DNA from: Actinacidiphila bryophytorum
GTDB taxonomy: Bacteria; Actinomycetota; Actinomycetes; Streptomycetales; Streptomycetaceae
Reading direction: 5' to 3'
NCBI RefSeq assembly: GCF_016916835.1
Contig: NZ_JAFFIX010000009.1
Location: forward strand, 62,001 to 126,000
DNA: 64,000 nucleotides
Numbering within the stretch: the stretch's first letter is position 1; each line of letters opens with the position of its first letter. Shown in pieces: positions 34,401 to 45,517 of the stretch. The position numbers were made by a program, and so were the translations under genes. A model generated the notes under the pieces. The model was not told the origin of the DNA, made no database searches, and was given only the letters and a program-made list of their open reading frames with translations.

Positions 34401-34921
34401 AACAGCGGTATCAGCGGCAGGGTGAGCACGATGGTGAGGGCCGATATCCAGTCGGCGACGAGGATGCGGACCAGCACGACCGCGGGCACGACCGCGGCGA
34501 GCCCCAACTGCGGCAGGTAGCGGGCGAAGTAGTCGTCCAGCGCGTCGATGCCGCGGGTGGCCAGGGTGGTGAGTTCACCGCTGCGGCGGCCGGTCAGCCA
34601 GCCGGGGCCGAGTGCGGTCGCCCGTATCAGCAGCCGGTTGCGCAGCTGCGAGGTGACCGCGGCCCCCGCCCGGTGCGCGCACAGCTCGGTGAGCCACGCC
34701 ACCAGGGCGCGGCCCACGGAGACGGCTGCCAGCCACATCAGGTCGCCGCCCAGGGTGCCGGTGCCCTCGCCGTGCTGGAAGCCGCCGACGACCAGGTCGG
34801 CGATCAGCGTGGCCTGGGCCACGATCAGTCCGGCGCCCACCAGACCGAGCGCCACCGTGCCGGCCAGGAACACCCGGGTGGTGCGTGCGTACCGCAGCAG
34901 CCGCGGATCGACGGGTTTCAC
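31418..34921 (-). CDS. cydDC: Fused CydDC thiol/heme ABC exporter
   Basis: The protein has 1167 residues and fuses two ABC half-transporters, as is usual in actinobacteria. The CydD half has membrane helices up to about residue 300 and Walker A GPSGVGKST near 370. The CydC half has membrane helices about 600-850 and Walker A GPSGAGKTT near 950. Each has an ABC signature (LSAGQRQR; LSGGMRQR) and Walker B (LLLLDEP; VLVLDEP). It exports cysteine/glutathione-type thiols and is needed for cytochrome bd assembly. The GTG at 34,921 is preferred because GAAGGGGG sits nine bases upstream; an ATG at 34,930 touches that site. The start codon lies inside a parS palindrome. Confidence 0.92.
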   Translation of the reverse strand: MKPVDPRLLRYARTTRVFLAGTVALGLVGAGLIVAQATLIADLVVGGFQHGEGTGTLGGDLMWLAAVSVGRALVAWLTELCAHRAGAAVTSQLRNRLLIRATALGPGWLTGRRSGELTTLATRGIDALDDYFARYLPQLGLAAVVPAVVLVRILVADWISALTIVLTLPLIPLFMVLVGWATRDRMDRQWRLLGRLSGHFLDVVAGLPTLKVFGRAKAQADNIRAITGDYRKATLKTLRIAFLSSFVLELLATISVALVAVDIGMRLVHGELSLRTGLLVLVLAPEAYLPLRQVGAQYHAAAEGLAAAEQVFEVLETEPAAVPGSTTAPDLRTATVQVQDLAVRREGALAPTSFTLAPGETLAVTGPSGVGKSTLLSALLGFAPAAQGRILVDGADITSLDPASWHRQIAWVPQHPHLFAGTIADNVRLARPNADDADLQAALAAAGALGFAAPGDVIGEDGAGLSAGQRQRIALARAFLADRPLLLLDEPTANLDGDTEGALIATLRELTRGRTTVLVAHRPALLPLADRVLALAPVEDDAELTPVPPVVREPAGARDPGQGAPEGGATEPARPGDTGGVRGLLAMGRVPGFRGRFAAACGLGALALLSAVGLMGTSGWLISRASQQPPVLYLMVAVTATRAFGIGRAVFRYGERLVAHDAVFRALAGVRVAVYRRLERLAPAGLRERQRGDLLSRLVADVDAVQDHYLRWLQPALTAGLVVLTSAAFAGWLLPSAGIALGAGLLVAGVAVPLLAARVARRTEARLAPARGELSARVLALFTGTAELTVAGALERRRAEAADADRALTAVAARSAAVTALGTGLTTLVSGLTVTACGYAGVRAVASHDLPGVALAVLLLAPLAAFEAVNGLPLAAQQRQRSRRAAERVNDVLDSPLPVREPAHPAAPPASPFPLVVRDLTARHPGRTSPALDGVGLTLTQGRRVAVVGPSGAGKTTLAHVLLRFLDAESGTYTLGGRPADECDGDDVRRLVGLCAQDAHVFDSSVRENLRLARPGATDEELRDALAAARLDLDLDTAVGEHGARLSGGMRQRLALARALLAGFPVLVLDEPAEHLDLATADALTADLLAATRGRDRTTLLITHRLAGLAGDAVDEIVVLDAGRVVQRGNYRELAAAEGPFRRTLEREQLADALMTPPAGAAVRVAA

Positions 34922-34928
34922 GTGAAAC
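34915..34928. promoter_or_regulatory. parS: parS site, perfect
   Basis: GTTTCACGTGAAAC is an exact match to the 14-bp Streptomyces ParB-binding consensus. It overlaps the first codons of cydDC, so the same bases encode protein and form the centromere-like site. Such sites cluster around oriC and nucleate ParB complexes for chromosome segregation. Confidence 0.85.
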
Positions 34929-34976
34929 ATCCCCCTTCGCGACGAAGGCACCGAGGACAACCGAGCGGACCGACAT

Positions 34977-34990
34977 GTTCCACGTGGAAC
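34977..34990. promoter_or_regulatory. parS: parS-like site, variant
   Basis: GTTCCACGTGGAAC is a perfect palindrome with one symmetrical change from the parS consensus. It lies directly after the cydB stop codon and 62 bp from the perfect site, so ParB could bind both together. Confidence 0.7.
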
Positions 34991-34991
34991 A

Positions 34992-36062
<1,071 letters not shown>

Positions 36063-36080
36063 GATCTCTCCTCCTGCCGC

Positions 36081-37601
36081 TCAGTACGAGAAGGCCATCG
36101 GGCGGTCGTCGGCGGTGTCCGCACCGCCGCTGCCGCCGCCGATTCGGGTGGGGGGCTGCCGGTCGGCGTCGGTCAGTTCCGGCGGTCCGGCCTTGGCGTA
36201 CTTCAGCATCAGCCGGATCTCGACGACGGCGAGGACGGCGTAGAGGCTGGTGAAGACGATCAGCGAGGTCAGCACCTCGCCGGTGGACACCCCGGGGGAG
36301 ACCGCGTCCTTGGTGCGCAGCACCCCGTAGACGACCCACGGCTGGCGGCCGGTCTCGGTGAAGATCCAGCCCCAGGAGTTGGCGAGCAGCGGGAAGACCA
36401 TGGTCAGCAGCGCCAGCCGCCAGTACCAGCGGGACAGCCCCTCACCCAGGCCGATGCCTCTGGTCAGCATCAGCCGCGGGACCTCGTCCTCGCCGGTGCG
36501 GTGCTCGGGTGCCACCCACAGCCGGCGCCGGGTGAGCCACAGCCCTGCCGCGCCGACCCCGATGGAGACCACGCCGAAGCCGATCATCCAGCGGAAGCCC
36601 CAGTAGGCGACCGGGATGTTCGGCCGGTAGTCGCCGGGGCCGAACTTCTGCTGCTCGGCCTTGTTCACGTCGTTGATGCCGCCGACGTAGGCGGTGAAGT
36701 TGTCGGTGGCCAGGAAGGACAGCAGGTTGGGGACGTCGATCGCGACCTCGTTGTGGCCCTTGTTGACGTCGCCGACGGCGAATATCGAGAAGGGAGCGCT
36801 GTGCTGGCCGTCCCACAGCGCCTCGGCAGCGGCCATCTTCATCGGCTGCTGCTTGAACATCACCTTGCCGAGGGTGTCGCCGCTGATCGCGGTGAGTGCG
36901 CCGGCCACCACCGCGACGACCAGGGCCAGCCGCAGCGAGGAGCGCATCACCGCGATGTGCTGCTTGCGCGCCAGGTGGTAGGCGGCGATGCCGATCATGA
37001 AGGCGGCGCCGGTGAGGAAGGCCGCGGACATGGTGTGGAAGAACTGCGCGAGCGCGGTGTTCTGGGTCAGCACCGCGAGGAAGTCGGTCAGCTCGGCCCG
37101 CTTGGTCTTCGGGTTGTAGTGGTAGCCGACCGGGTGCTGCATCCAGGAGTTGGCGGCCAGGATGAAGTACGCCGACAGGATCGTCCCGATCGAGACCATC
37201 CATATGCAGGCCAGGTGGATCTTCTTGGGCAGCTTGTCCCAGCCGAATATCCACAGGCCGACGAAGGTCGACTCGAAGAAGAAGGCGATGAGCGCCTCGA
37301 AGGCGAGCGGGGCGCCGAAGACGTCGCCCACGAAGCGCGAGTAGTCCGACCAGTTCATCCCGAACTGGAACTCCTGGACGATGCCCGTGACCACGCCCAT
37401 GGCGATGTTGATCAGGAAGAGCTTGCCCCAGAACTTGGTAGCTCTGAGGTACTTGTCCTTGGAGGTACGCACCCAGGCGGTCTGCATGCCCGCGGTGAGC
37501 GCGGACAGCGAGATCGTCAGGGGGACGAAGAGGAAGTGGTAGACGGTCGTCACGCCGAACTGCCACCTGGCGACGTTCAGTGGCTCCAGTGCGAGCTGCA
37601 C
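36081..37601 (-). CDS. cydA: Cytochrome bd oxidase subunit I
   Basis: The protein has 506 residues; GTG at 37,601 with AAGGAGA seven bases upstream. Heme ligands are visible: the His in ARWQFGVTTVYHFLFVPLTI for b595, the His in IHLACIWMVSIG, and the Met in the region of PMKMAAAEALW. The Q-loop (about residues 250-330) is of the short type. The family-typical GRQPWVVYGVLRT lies near residue 425. It reduces oxygen to water with menaquinol and supports growth at low oxygen. First gene of cydABDC, behind a Rex-type operator. Confidence 0.95.
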   Translation of the reverse strand: MQLALEPLNVARWQFGVTTVYHFLFVPLTISLSALTAGMQTAWVRTSKDKYLRATKFWGKLFLINIAMGVVTGIVQEFQFGMNWSDYSRFVGDVFGAPLAFEALIAFFFESTFVGLWIFGWDKLPKKIHLACIWMVSIGTILSAYFILAANSWMQHPVGYHYNPKTKRAELTDFLAVLTQNTALAQFFHTMSAAFLTGAAFMIGIAAYHLARKQHIAVMRSSLRLALVVAVVAGALTAISGDTLGKVMFKQQPMKMAAAEALWDGQHSAPFSIFAVGDVNKGHNEVAIDVPNLLSFLATDNFTAYVGGINDVNKAEQQKFGPGDYRPNIPVAYWGFRWMIGFGVVSIGVGAAGLWLTRRRLWVAPEHRTGEDEVPRLMLTRGIGLGEGLSRWYWRLALLTMVFPLLANSWGWIFTETGRQPWVVYGVLRTKDAVSPGVSTGEVLTSLIVFTSLYAVLAVVEIRLMLKYAKAGPPELTDADRQPPTRIGGGSGGADTADDRPMAFSY

Positions 37602-37632
37602 GATACGTCTCCTTTTGCGTCGCGCTTGTGAA

Positions 37633-37648
37633 CGTGAACTCATTCACA
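37633..37648. promoter_or_regulatory. Rex operator upstream of cydA
   Basis: CGTGAACTCATTCACA matches 13 of 16 positions of the Rex operator consensus TGTGAACGCGTTCACA, including both conserved GTGAA/TTCAC arms at the correct four-base spacing. An extra direct GTGAAC copy lies five bases upstream. It sits 32 bp before the cydA start. Rex releases the promoter when NADH is high, which fits induction of the bd oxidase at low oxygen. Confidence 0.8.
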
Positions 37649-37755
37649 AGCAGTATCGCGCACATGCGTTCGCCCCCTGCCACCGGGGGGTGGTCAGGGG
37701 GCGAACCAGCAGGTCAGAGCCGCATTCCAAGCGCCTGTGAGGGCGGGGGAGGCGG

Positions 37756-38838
37756 TCAGAGCTCCTTGCGGAAGGCCTCGGCGGTCCGCAGCAGCAGGTC
37801 GTTCGCCGCCGTCTCCGCCACCGTGATCCGCACACCCTCGCCCGCGAAGGGCCGGACCGTGGTGCCGGCCCGCTCGCACGCCTCGGCGAATGCCTCCGTG
37901 CGCTCCCCCAGCCGCAGCCAGACGAAGTTGGCCTGGGTCTCCGGCACCGTCCAGCCCTGCCCGGTCAGCGCGTCGACCACCCGTGCCCGCTCGGCGACCA
38001 GGCCCGCGACCCGCTCCAGCAGCGCCGGCTCGGCCCGCAGGCTCGCCACCGCGGCGTCCTGCGCGAGCTGGCTCACCCCGAAGGGCACCGCGGTCTTGCG
38101 CAGCGCCTCCGCCACCGGCTCGTGCGCGATGGCGAAGCCGACTCGCAGGCCCGCAAGGCCGTACGCCTTGGAGAAGGTGCGCAGCACCGCCACGTTGGGC
38201 CGGTCCCGGTAGACCTCGGTGCCGTCGGGCACGTCGGGGTCGGTGATGAACTCCCGGTAGGCCTCGTCCAGCACCACCAGGACGTCGCCGGGGACCCGGT
38301 CGAGGAAGCGCTCCAGCTCGGCCCTGCGCACCACGGTGCCGGTGGGGTTGTTGGGGTTGCAGACGAAGATCAGCCGGGTCCGTTCGGTGACCGCGTCGGC
38401 CATCGCGTCCAGGTCGTGCCGCTCGGCGGCGTCCAGCGGCACCTGCACCGGCTGCGCCCCGCTGATCCTGGTGATGATCGGATAGGCCTCGAAGGACCGC
38501 CAGGCGTAGATCACTTCGTCGCCGGGACCCGAGGTCGCCTGCAGCAGCTGCTGCGCCACACCCACCGAGCCCGTGCCGGTCGCCACATGCCCGGCCGGCA
38601 CCCCGAAACGCGCCGCCAGCTCGCCGGTGAGGCGCGAGCAGGACAAGTCCGGATAACGATTGAAGGACGCCGCGGCGGCGGTGGCCGCCTCCAGAACACC
38701 GGGCAGCGGCGGGTACGGGTTCTCGTTCGAGGACAGCTTGAAGGCCGGCGCACCCTCCGCGGCGGCCGGCGGCCGGCCCGGTTTGTAGGTGGGGATACCG
38801 TCCAGTTCCGCGCGCAGTTTCGGGGTCTCGGGGCTCAT
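37756..38838 (-). CDS. HisC-type aminotransferase (histidinol-phosphate/aromatic)
   Basis: The protein has 360 residues, a class I/II PLP aminotransferase. The markers are [61 protein letters not shown] (PLP lysine) and the final Arg in GEGVRITV. Members next to the cyd operon in Streptomyces are usually annotated histidinol-phosphate or phenylalanine aminotransferases (Pat/HisC2). It is not in a his operon, so an aromatic amino acid role is as likely as histidine synthesis. A GTG two codons upstream is an alternative start. Confidence 0.88.
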   Translation of the reverse strand: MSPETPKLRAELDGIPTYKPGRPPAAAEGAPAFKLSSNENPYPPLPGVLEAATAAAASFNRYPDLSCSRLTGELAARFGVPAGHVATGTGSVGVAQQLLQATSGPGDEVIYAWRSFEAYPIITRISGAQPVQVPLDAAERHDLDAMADAVTERTRLIFVCNPNNPTGTVVRRAELERFLDRVPGDVLVVLDEAYREFITDPDVPDGTEVYRDRPNVAVLRTFSKAYGLAGLRVGFAIAHEPVAEALRKTAVPFGVSQLAQDAAVASLRAEPALLERVAGLVAERARVVDALTGQGWTVPETQANFVWLRLGERTEAFAEACERAGTTVRPFAGEGVRITVAETAANDLLLRTAEAFRKEL

Positions 38839-39257
38839 GGCCACACCCTACGAGGACCGCGCCGACCTGGGGAGTGCTCTGCGCCACAGTGCCCGGCGAC
38901 CCCCGCGACCCGCTCCCGCGCACCCCTTCCTGCGGCCCTCGCGGGGGTGGCGCGAGGGGCGCCGCGCGCCACCCCCGAGGGGCGTGGGCACCCTTGCGCC
39001 GGAGGCGTGCGCCGCACCATGCTCCGGTGGCGCGCGGGGTGGCGCGCGTCCCCCGTAGGAGTGAGTTGCCGCCGCGGACCCCGTTGGGCCAATGGCCGAC
39101 GGATCGCCGCGCTCGCGCCCGTATCGGCACGGACCCGCGGGCTGCCGCCTGCATATTCCACTTTGCATAACGGCTTGGATCATGCAGAAACCTTCCTTCC
39201 GGCCGCTCGACGACATGGCGGCCGACCGGACCAAGCCCGCCCTACTATCGGCACGCC
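38839..39257. other. Divergent intergenic region with large hairpin
   Basis: These 419 bp separate the aminotransferase (minus) from the LacI gene (plus). GGGGGTGGCGCG at 38943-38954 pairs with its inverse at 38965-38976. Near the LacI end, an AT-richer stretch (about 39,150-39,195) contains TGCAT...ATGCA around 39,164-39,186, which could be an autoregulatory operator. No gene is seen. Confidence 0.45.
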
Positions 39258-40364
39258 ATGACAGCAGCAGGGAATCACCAGGCGAGCCGGCCCGTCGGAC
39301 GCCGGCTGGAACGGGCGGGGATCAGGGATGTCGCCGCTGCCGCCGGCGTCTCGATCACGACTGTCTCCGACGCGCTCAACGGCAAGGGCCGACTGCCCGA
39401 CGCCACCCGACGCCATGTCCGTGAGGTCGCCGACCGGCTGGGCTACCGCCCCTCCGCCGCCGCCCGCACGCTGCGCACCGGCAGGTCAGGGCTGATCGGC
39501 CTGACGGTGACGACATACGGCGAAGAACCGTTCACCTTCACCGAGTTCGCGTACTTCGCGGAGATGGCGCGGGCCGCCACCTCCGCCGCGCTCGCCCGCG
39601 GCTACGCGCTGGTCATCCTGCCCGCGTCCTCGCGGCACGACGTGTGGGGCAACGTCGCACTGGACGGCACGGTCGTCGTCGACCCCTCCGACCACGACCC
39701 GGTGGTCACCGAACTCGTCCGGCAGGGCGTGCCGGTGGTCAGCGACGGCCGCCCGGCCGGCAGCCTGCCCGTGCACGCATGGGTCGACAACGACCACGAG
39801 GAAGCCGTCCTCGGCATCCTCGACCACCTCGCGGCGGCCGGCGCCCGCCGGATCGGCCTGCTCACCGGCACCAGCACCGACACGTACACCCGACTGTCAA
39901 CCACCGCCTACCTGGAGTGGTGCGAACGCATCGGCCAGGAACCGGTCTACGAGGCCTACCCGGCGCACGACCCGTGTGCCGGCGCCGTCGCCGCCGACCG
40001 CTTACTCGCCCGACCCGACCGGCCCGACGCCGTCTACGGGCTCTTCGACCCCAACGGCACCGACCTGCTCGCCGCCGCCCGCCGCTACGGCCTGCGGGTC
40101 CCGGACGACCTGCTGCTGGTCTGCTGCAGCGAGAGCACCGGCTACGCCGCAACCGAACCGCCCATCACCACCCTGTCCCTCAAACCGCGCCGGATCGGCA
40201 CCGCCGTGGTGCAGTTGCTCATCGACGCGATCGAGGGCGTCGGACCGGCACACCCGGTGCAGCAGGTGATGCCGACCGAGCTGATCATCAGGACGTCCTC
40301 GCAACGCCGCCCGCACCGCACGACCGTCAGCGCGCCGCGCACCCCGGCCAGGGGCGGGGGCTAG
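39258..40364 (+). CDS. LacI-family transcriptional regulator
   Basis: The protein has 368 residues. The N-terminal HTH is IRDVAAAAGVSITTVSDALNGKG (residues about 22-44) with the hinge RLGYRPSAAARTLR. A periplasmic-binding-protein-like sensor domain follows (LIGLTV, VDNDHEEAVLGILDHLAAAG, DAVYGLFDPNGTDLL). The usual Ser in SRALN is SDALN here. No sugar-uptake genes are adjacent, so its target is unknown. The TAG stop codon lies within the left end of a MITE-like repeat; the last residues may therefore have been changed by the insertion. Confidence 0.9.
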   Translation: MTAAGNHQASRPVGRRLERAGIRDVAAAAGVSITTVSDALNGKGRLPDATRRHVREVADRLGYRPSAAARTLRTGRSGLIGLTVTTYGEEPFTFTEFAYFAEMARAATSAALARGYALVILPASSRHDVWGNVALDGTVVVDPSDHDPVVTELVRQGVPVVSDGRPAGSLPVHAWVDNDHEEAVLGILDHLAAAGARRIGLLTGTSTDTYTRLSTTAYLEWCERIGQEPVYEAYPAHDPCAGAVAADRLLARPDRPDAVYGLFDPNGTDLLAAARRYGLRVPDDLLLVCCSESTGYAATEPPITTLSLKPRRIGTAVVQLLIDAIEGVGPAHPVQQVMPTELIIRTSSQRRPHRTTVSAPRTPARGGG

Positions 40365-40541
40365 GCCGTGTTGTGGAAGTCCCGCCTGCCCCGCGACGCC
40401 TGGCACGCACGCTCGCTGCGTTGTCGGAGTCGTCCGAGCAGGCCCACTACGAGGACGACCCTCCGCCTTGCAATCGCACGCACCAGACGCCGCGCGGCCC
40501 GCCCTGTGGGCGGACGGCGCTACTTCCAAAACACGGCCTAG
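40361..40541. repeat. MITE-like element, 181 bp
   Basis: The 20-bp ends are inverted repeats with one mismatch: CTAGGCCGTGTTGTGGAAGT at 40361-40380 and ACTTCCAAAACACGGCCTAG at 40522-40541. The interior has no open frame with coding character. Non-autonomous elements with such GGCCGTGTT ends are frequent in Streptomyces and are probably moved by IS5-like transposases. The left end provides the stop codon of the LacI gene. The remaining 137 bp to the next start hold only its leader. Confidence 0.75.
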
Positions 40542-40678
40542 AGCCAAGCCTTCGTATTGCCGAGGTGGCTACGGGGTGTTTTGTCTGTACCCTGCGAAAT
40601 CCAGCTGCCCGGGTATGTCACAACGCGACAGCGTCATTCCTATGATGGGCGGATGGCGGCGCGATCGTGGAGGGGTCG

Positions 40679-41947
40679 ATGACTCAGGGGGCAGGTCAGG
40701 GGGCCGAGCCCGGGACCGCGGAGAGCTGGCGTCCCGAGGCGGCTTTTGAGCGCGCGGCAGGCTACGAGCACGCGCTGGGGCAGGGGTACGAGCACGAGCC
40801 CGCAGGCCCCGGCTTCGAGCACGGCACCACCGCGCCCGAGTTCCGACACGCCGCGCCCGAGTACGAACGCGCCGCGCCCGGCTACGAACACGCCCAGGAG
40901 GCGGCCGCCGGCTACGGCTACCCCGCCCCGCAGCCCGGCTCCGCCGCCTACGACAGCGCCCCGCCCGCGCCCGCACACGCCCCCACCGTGCCCGCGCCGC
41001 CCCGCCCGTACGAACCCACCGAGCGCGACACGCCGCTGGTCCCCGCCGGCTACACCCCCACCGCCCGCGACCTGCCGGTCCTCGGCGACCCCGCGGAGAC
41101 CCCCGGCGAGCGGCCCGAGCGCCCGGGACCGCTCTACGTCGTCGGCGATGTGCACGGCTACCTCGACGAGTTGCTCGCCGCACTCGGCGAGCGCGGGCTC
41201 GTGGACAGCGAGGGCCACTGGTCGGCCGGCAGCGCCCGGCTGTGGTTCCTCGGCGACTTCACCGACCGCGGCCCCGACGGCATCGGCGTGATCGAGCTGG
41301 TCATGCAGCTGTCCGCGGAGGCCGCGGCCGCCGGCGGCTACTGCCGCGCCCTGATGGGCAATCACGAGCTGCTGCTGCTCGGCGCCCACCGCTTCGGCGA
41401 CACGCCCGTCAACTCCGCGGGCGGCACCGCCTCCTTCCTCGCCGCCTGGCGGCTCAACGGCGGCCAGCCCTCCGACATGGAGCGCCTGGAGGACCGGCAT
41501 CTGACCTGGATCTCCCGGCTGGACGCGGCCCACCTCACCGACGGCCACCTGCTGATGCACTCCGACACGACCGCGTACCTGGACTACGGCAGCAGCATCG
41601 AGGAGATGAACGACGCGATCACCGGCGTCCTGCAGCGCAACGACGCCGACGAGTGCTGGGACCTCTTCCGCAAGCTCACCAAGCGCTTCGCCTTCCGCGG
41701 CGACGACGGCCCGCAGGCCGCCCGGGAGATCCTCGGGGTCTACGGCGGCCAGCGGGTGGTGCACGGGCACAGCCCGATCCCCTACCTGCTCGGCGAGGCG
41801 GGCGGCGAGTCGGCGCAGGACGGCGAGGAGCGCGGCTACGCGGTCAGCGGTCCGATGGTCTACGCGGACAGCCTCGCGGTCGCGATGGACGGCGGCGTCA
41901 CCATGGAAGGGCGCCTCCTGGTTGCCCAACTCCCGCTGATTGGCTAG
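40679..41947 (+). CDS. Calcineurin-like metallophosphoesterase with disordered N-terminus
   Basis: The protein has 422 residues; ATG after GGAGGGG. Residues 1-150 are low complexity, with repeated YEH/PGYEHA and Pro-rich motifs. The catalytic domain follows: VVGDVHGYLDE (GDxHG), WFLGDFTDRGPDG (GDxxDRG), MGNHELLLL (GNHE) and VVHGHSP (GHxH-like). This is the PPP/Ser-Thr phosphatase-like or Ap4A-hydrolase-like set of metal ligands. Substrate unknown. Confidence 0.88.
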   Translation: MTQGAGQGAEPGTAESWRPEAAFERAAGYEHALGQGYEHEPAGPGFEHGTTAPEFRHAAPEYERAAPGYEHAQEAAAGYGYPAPQPGSAAYDSAPPAPAHAPTVPAPPRPYEPTERDTPLVPAGYTPTARDLPVLGDPAETPGERPERPGPLYVVGDVHGYLDELLAALGERGLVDSEGHWSAGSARLWFLGDFTDRGPDGIGVIELVMQLSAEAAAAGGYCRALMGNHELLLLGAHRFGDTPVNSAGGTASFLAAWRLNGGQPSDMERLEDRHLTWISRLDAAHLTDGHLLMHSDTTAYLDYGSSIEEMNDAITGVLQRNDADECWDLFRKLTKRFAFRGDDGPQAAREILGVYGGQRVVHGHSPIPYLLGEAGGESAQDGEERGYAVSGPMVYADSLAVAMDGGVTMEGRLLVAQLPLIG

Positions 41948-42107
41948 CCTCCACATTTCCTGGTTGCACCCTGTCACGGTCTGACCTCCCCGCTCTACCA
42001 TCGCTGTATCCGTAGGCACACCGCTCTCCGCGCATCCGGCCGGCCGAGCCCGTTCCGTCGTCGGAACACCGGCCTCGCTCGGGGAGTCGGAGCATCGGGG
42101 GATGCAC

Positions 42108-42962
42108 ATGACCACCGCTCCACACCTGCTCAACGAAGACCGCCCCGATTTCGAGCACGTACTCGACGAGGCCCTGCGTATCGTTCTGGACGAGGACGGC
42201 GCGCGCGGCCCGGGAGGGCAGGACGGCACCGCCCTGCCGCTGAACGCCGAGCAGTTGCGCACCCTTGCGCTGGCCGCCGCCGAGCAGATCAGCGCGCAGG
42301 CCGCGGAGGAGTACGACGCCTACCGCGCCATCCGCGCCGAGACGCGGGAGGCCGCGCGTGAGGCGGCGCGCTCCCGGGACAGCCGGGCCTTCGGCTACGC
42401 CGCCATGGGCGTCGCGGAGGGCGCGGGGTCAGGGGCGGGGCTCGCCGCCGTCGCCGCCGTGCTGACGCCGCTGCTCGCCGGAGCCGCGGCGGTGATCTTT
42501 CTGCTGATCGGCTACTCGATGTCCGCGGTGCACCCGCAGCCGGCCATCGCCTCGCCGCTGCGCACCGCCGGCTGGTTCTTCGCCGCGGTCGCCGCCGCCG
42601 CGATCCTGCTCGGCGGGATCGGGCTGCTGCTGACCGCGCTGCGGGACGGGTCGAGCGCCATCCACGACTCGCCCGACCGCATGCCGCCCGAGGTGCTGCA
42701 GGCCCGCGACACCTGGCACCAGGCGCTGCTCGACCGCGGCCTGCTGCCCTTCCTCGACGACGCGCTCAGCGACACCGCGGCACCTGCCGCGCCCGCCCAG
42801 GCGCCGTCGGCCCCGCGGATGCCGCGGCTCGGCTACACGCGCCCCGACTTCTCCTCGCCGCAGGACCCGCGGCCGACCACGCCGCGCTTCAGCAGCCCGG
42901 ACTTCAGCAGCCCCGACTTCGGGAGCCCGGAGTTCGGCGGCCCGGACCACGCGCCGGACTGA
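42108..42962 (+). CDS. Two-helix membrane protein with SPDF repeats
   Basis: The protein has 284 residues; ATG six bases after GGGGG. A soluble helical N-terminal part (AAAEQISAQAAEEYDAYRAI, a coiled-coil-like Ala/Glu/Arg stretch) precedes two hydrophobic segments near residues 105-135 and 152-177. The C-terminal tail carries tandem F-S-S-P-D / F-G-S-P-E units. Family not recognised; it follows the phosphoesterase by 160 bp on the same strand. Confidence 0.65.
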   Translation: MTTAPHLLNEDRPDFEHVLDEALRIVLDEDGARGPGGQDGTALPLNAEQLRTLALAAAEQISAQAAEEYDAYRAIRAETREAAREAARSRDSRAFGYAAMGVAEGAGSGAGLAAVAAVLTPLLAGAAAVIFLLIGYSMSAVHPQPAIASPLRTAGWFFAAVAAAAILLGGIGLLLTALRDGSSAIHDSPDRMPPEVLQARDTWHQALLDRGLLPFLDDALSDTAAPAAPAQAPSAPRMPRLGYTRPDFSSPQDPRPTTPRFSSPDFSSPDFGSPEFGGPDHAPD

Positions 42963-43136
42963 CCGGCGCCGCCGGTCCTCCTGCCGGTCGGCGACCCCGT
43001 CGTCCGCGCCGATACGGCCCGCCCGCCGCGATGCGTCCTGCCGGGTGACCTCGGCGCCCCGGTTGGCCGACCCCGGTCGCGCCGGGTGCGGGACGTTGTT
43101 TGACTCATCCCGTACCTGGTCAGACGGGAGAAGTCC

Positions 43137-43496
43137 ATGCGCGTCCGCCGTACGCTCGCCGTCCTGTGCACGATCGTCCCGCTGGTGTGGGCGGCCACCG
43201 GATGCTCGGACTCCTCGGGAGGCCGGATCACCGCCACACGCGGCCTGACCTTCGAGCAGAGCATCAGCAACCCGGTGCACGGCAAGTGCCAGGCCTTCGC
43301 CCCGCTCGGGGTGGACCGGGTCAGCAACCACACCGGGATCGACATCGTCCTGCACAAGGGCTTCCGCTGCACCGACCCGGCCGGCCGCCCCAGCTCCTAC
43401 CTGGCCTCGACCTACTCGGCGAGCGCCGTGATCTCCCTGGGCCTGTGGCACAGCTTCTCCACGGTCGGCTGGCCCCCGCCGGTCAACCCCAACTGA
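43137..43496 (+). CDS. Small putative lipoprotein
   Basis: The protein has 119 residues; ATG preceded by GGGAGAAG. The basic N-terminus MRVRRT, hydrophobic stretch LAVLCTIVPLVWAA and cysteine in ATGCSDSSGG indicate a type II signal peptide with lipidation at Cys23. The mature part has two more cysteines (GKCQAF, FRCTDP). Function unknown. Confidence 0.65.
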   Translation: MRVRRTLAVLCTIVPLVWAATGCSDSSGGRITATRGLTFEQSISNPVHGKCQAFAPLGVDRVSNHTGIDIVLHKGFRCTDPAGRPSSYLASTYSASAVISLGLWHSFSTVGWPPPVNPN

Positions 43497-43522
43497 CCCC
43501 GGCCGCCCCCCGAACACATGAC

Positions 43523-43551
43523 GCCCCGGAAGCCGGTACGGCTCCCGGGGC
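43523..43551. terminator. Bidirectional hairpin between lipoprotein gene and thiC
   Basis: GCCCCGGAAGCCG at 43523-43535 and CGGCTCCCGGGGC at 43539-43551 form a 13-bp stem with one mismatch and a three-base loop, between two convergent genes. Confidence 0.7.
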
Positions 43552-43571
43552 GGTCGCGCGTACCGCCGGTG

Positions 43572-45446
<1,875 letters not shown>

Positions 45447-45517
45447 TTTGCAAAGGTGGCACCAACGGTAGCGGTCGGGTGCATACAGGCACCAGGGGGC
45501 CTTGCAATGATCGGCCC

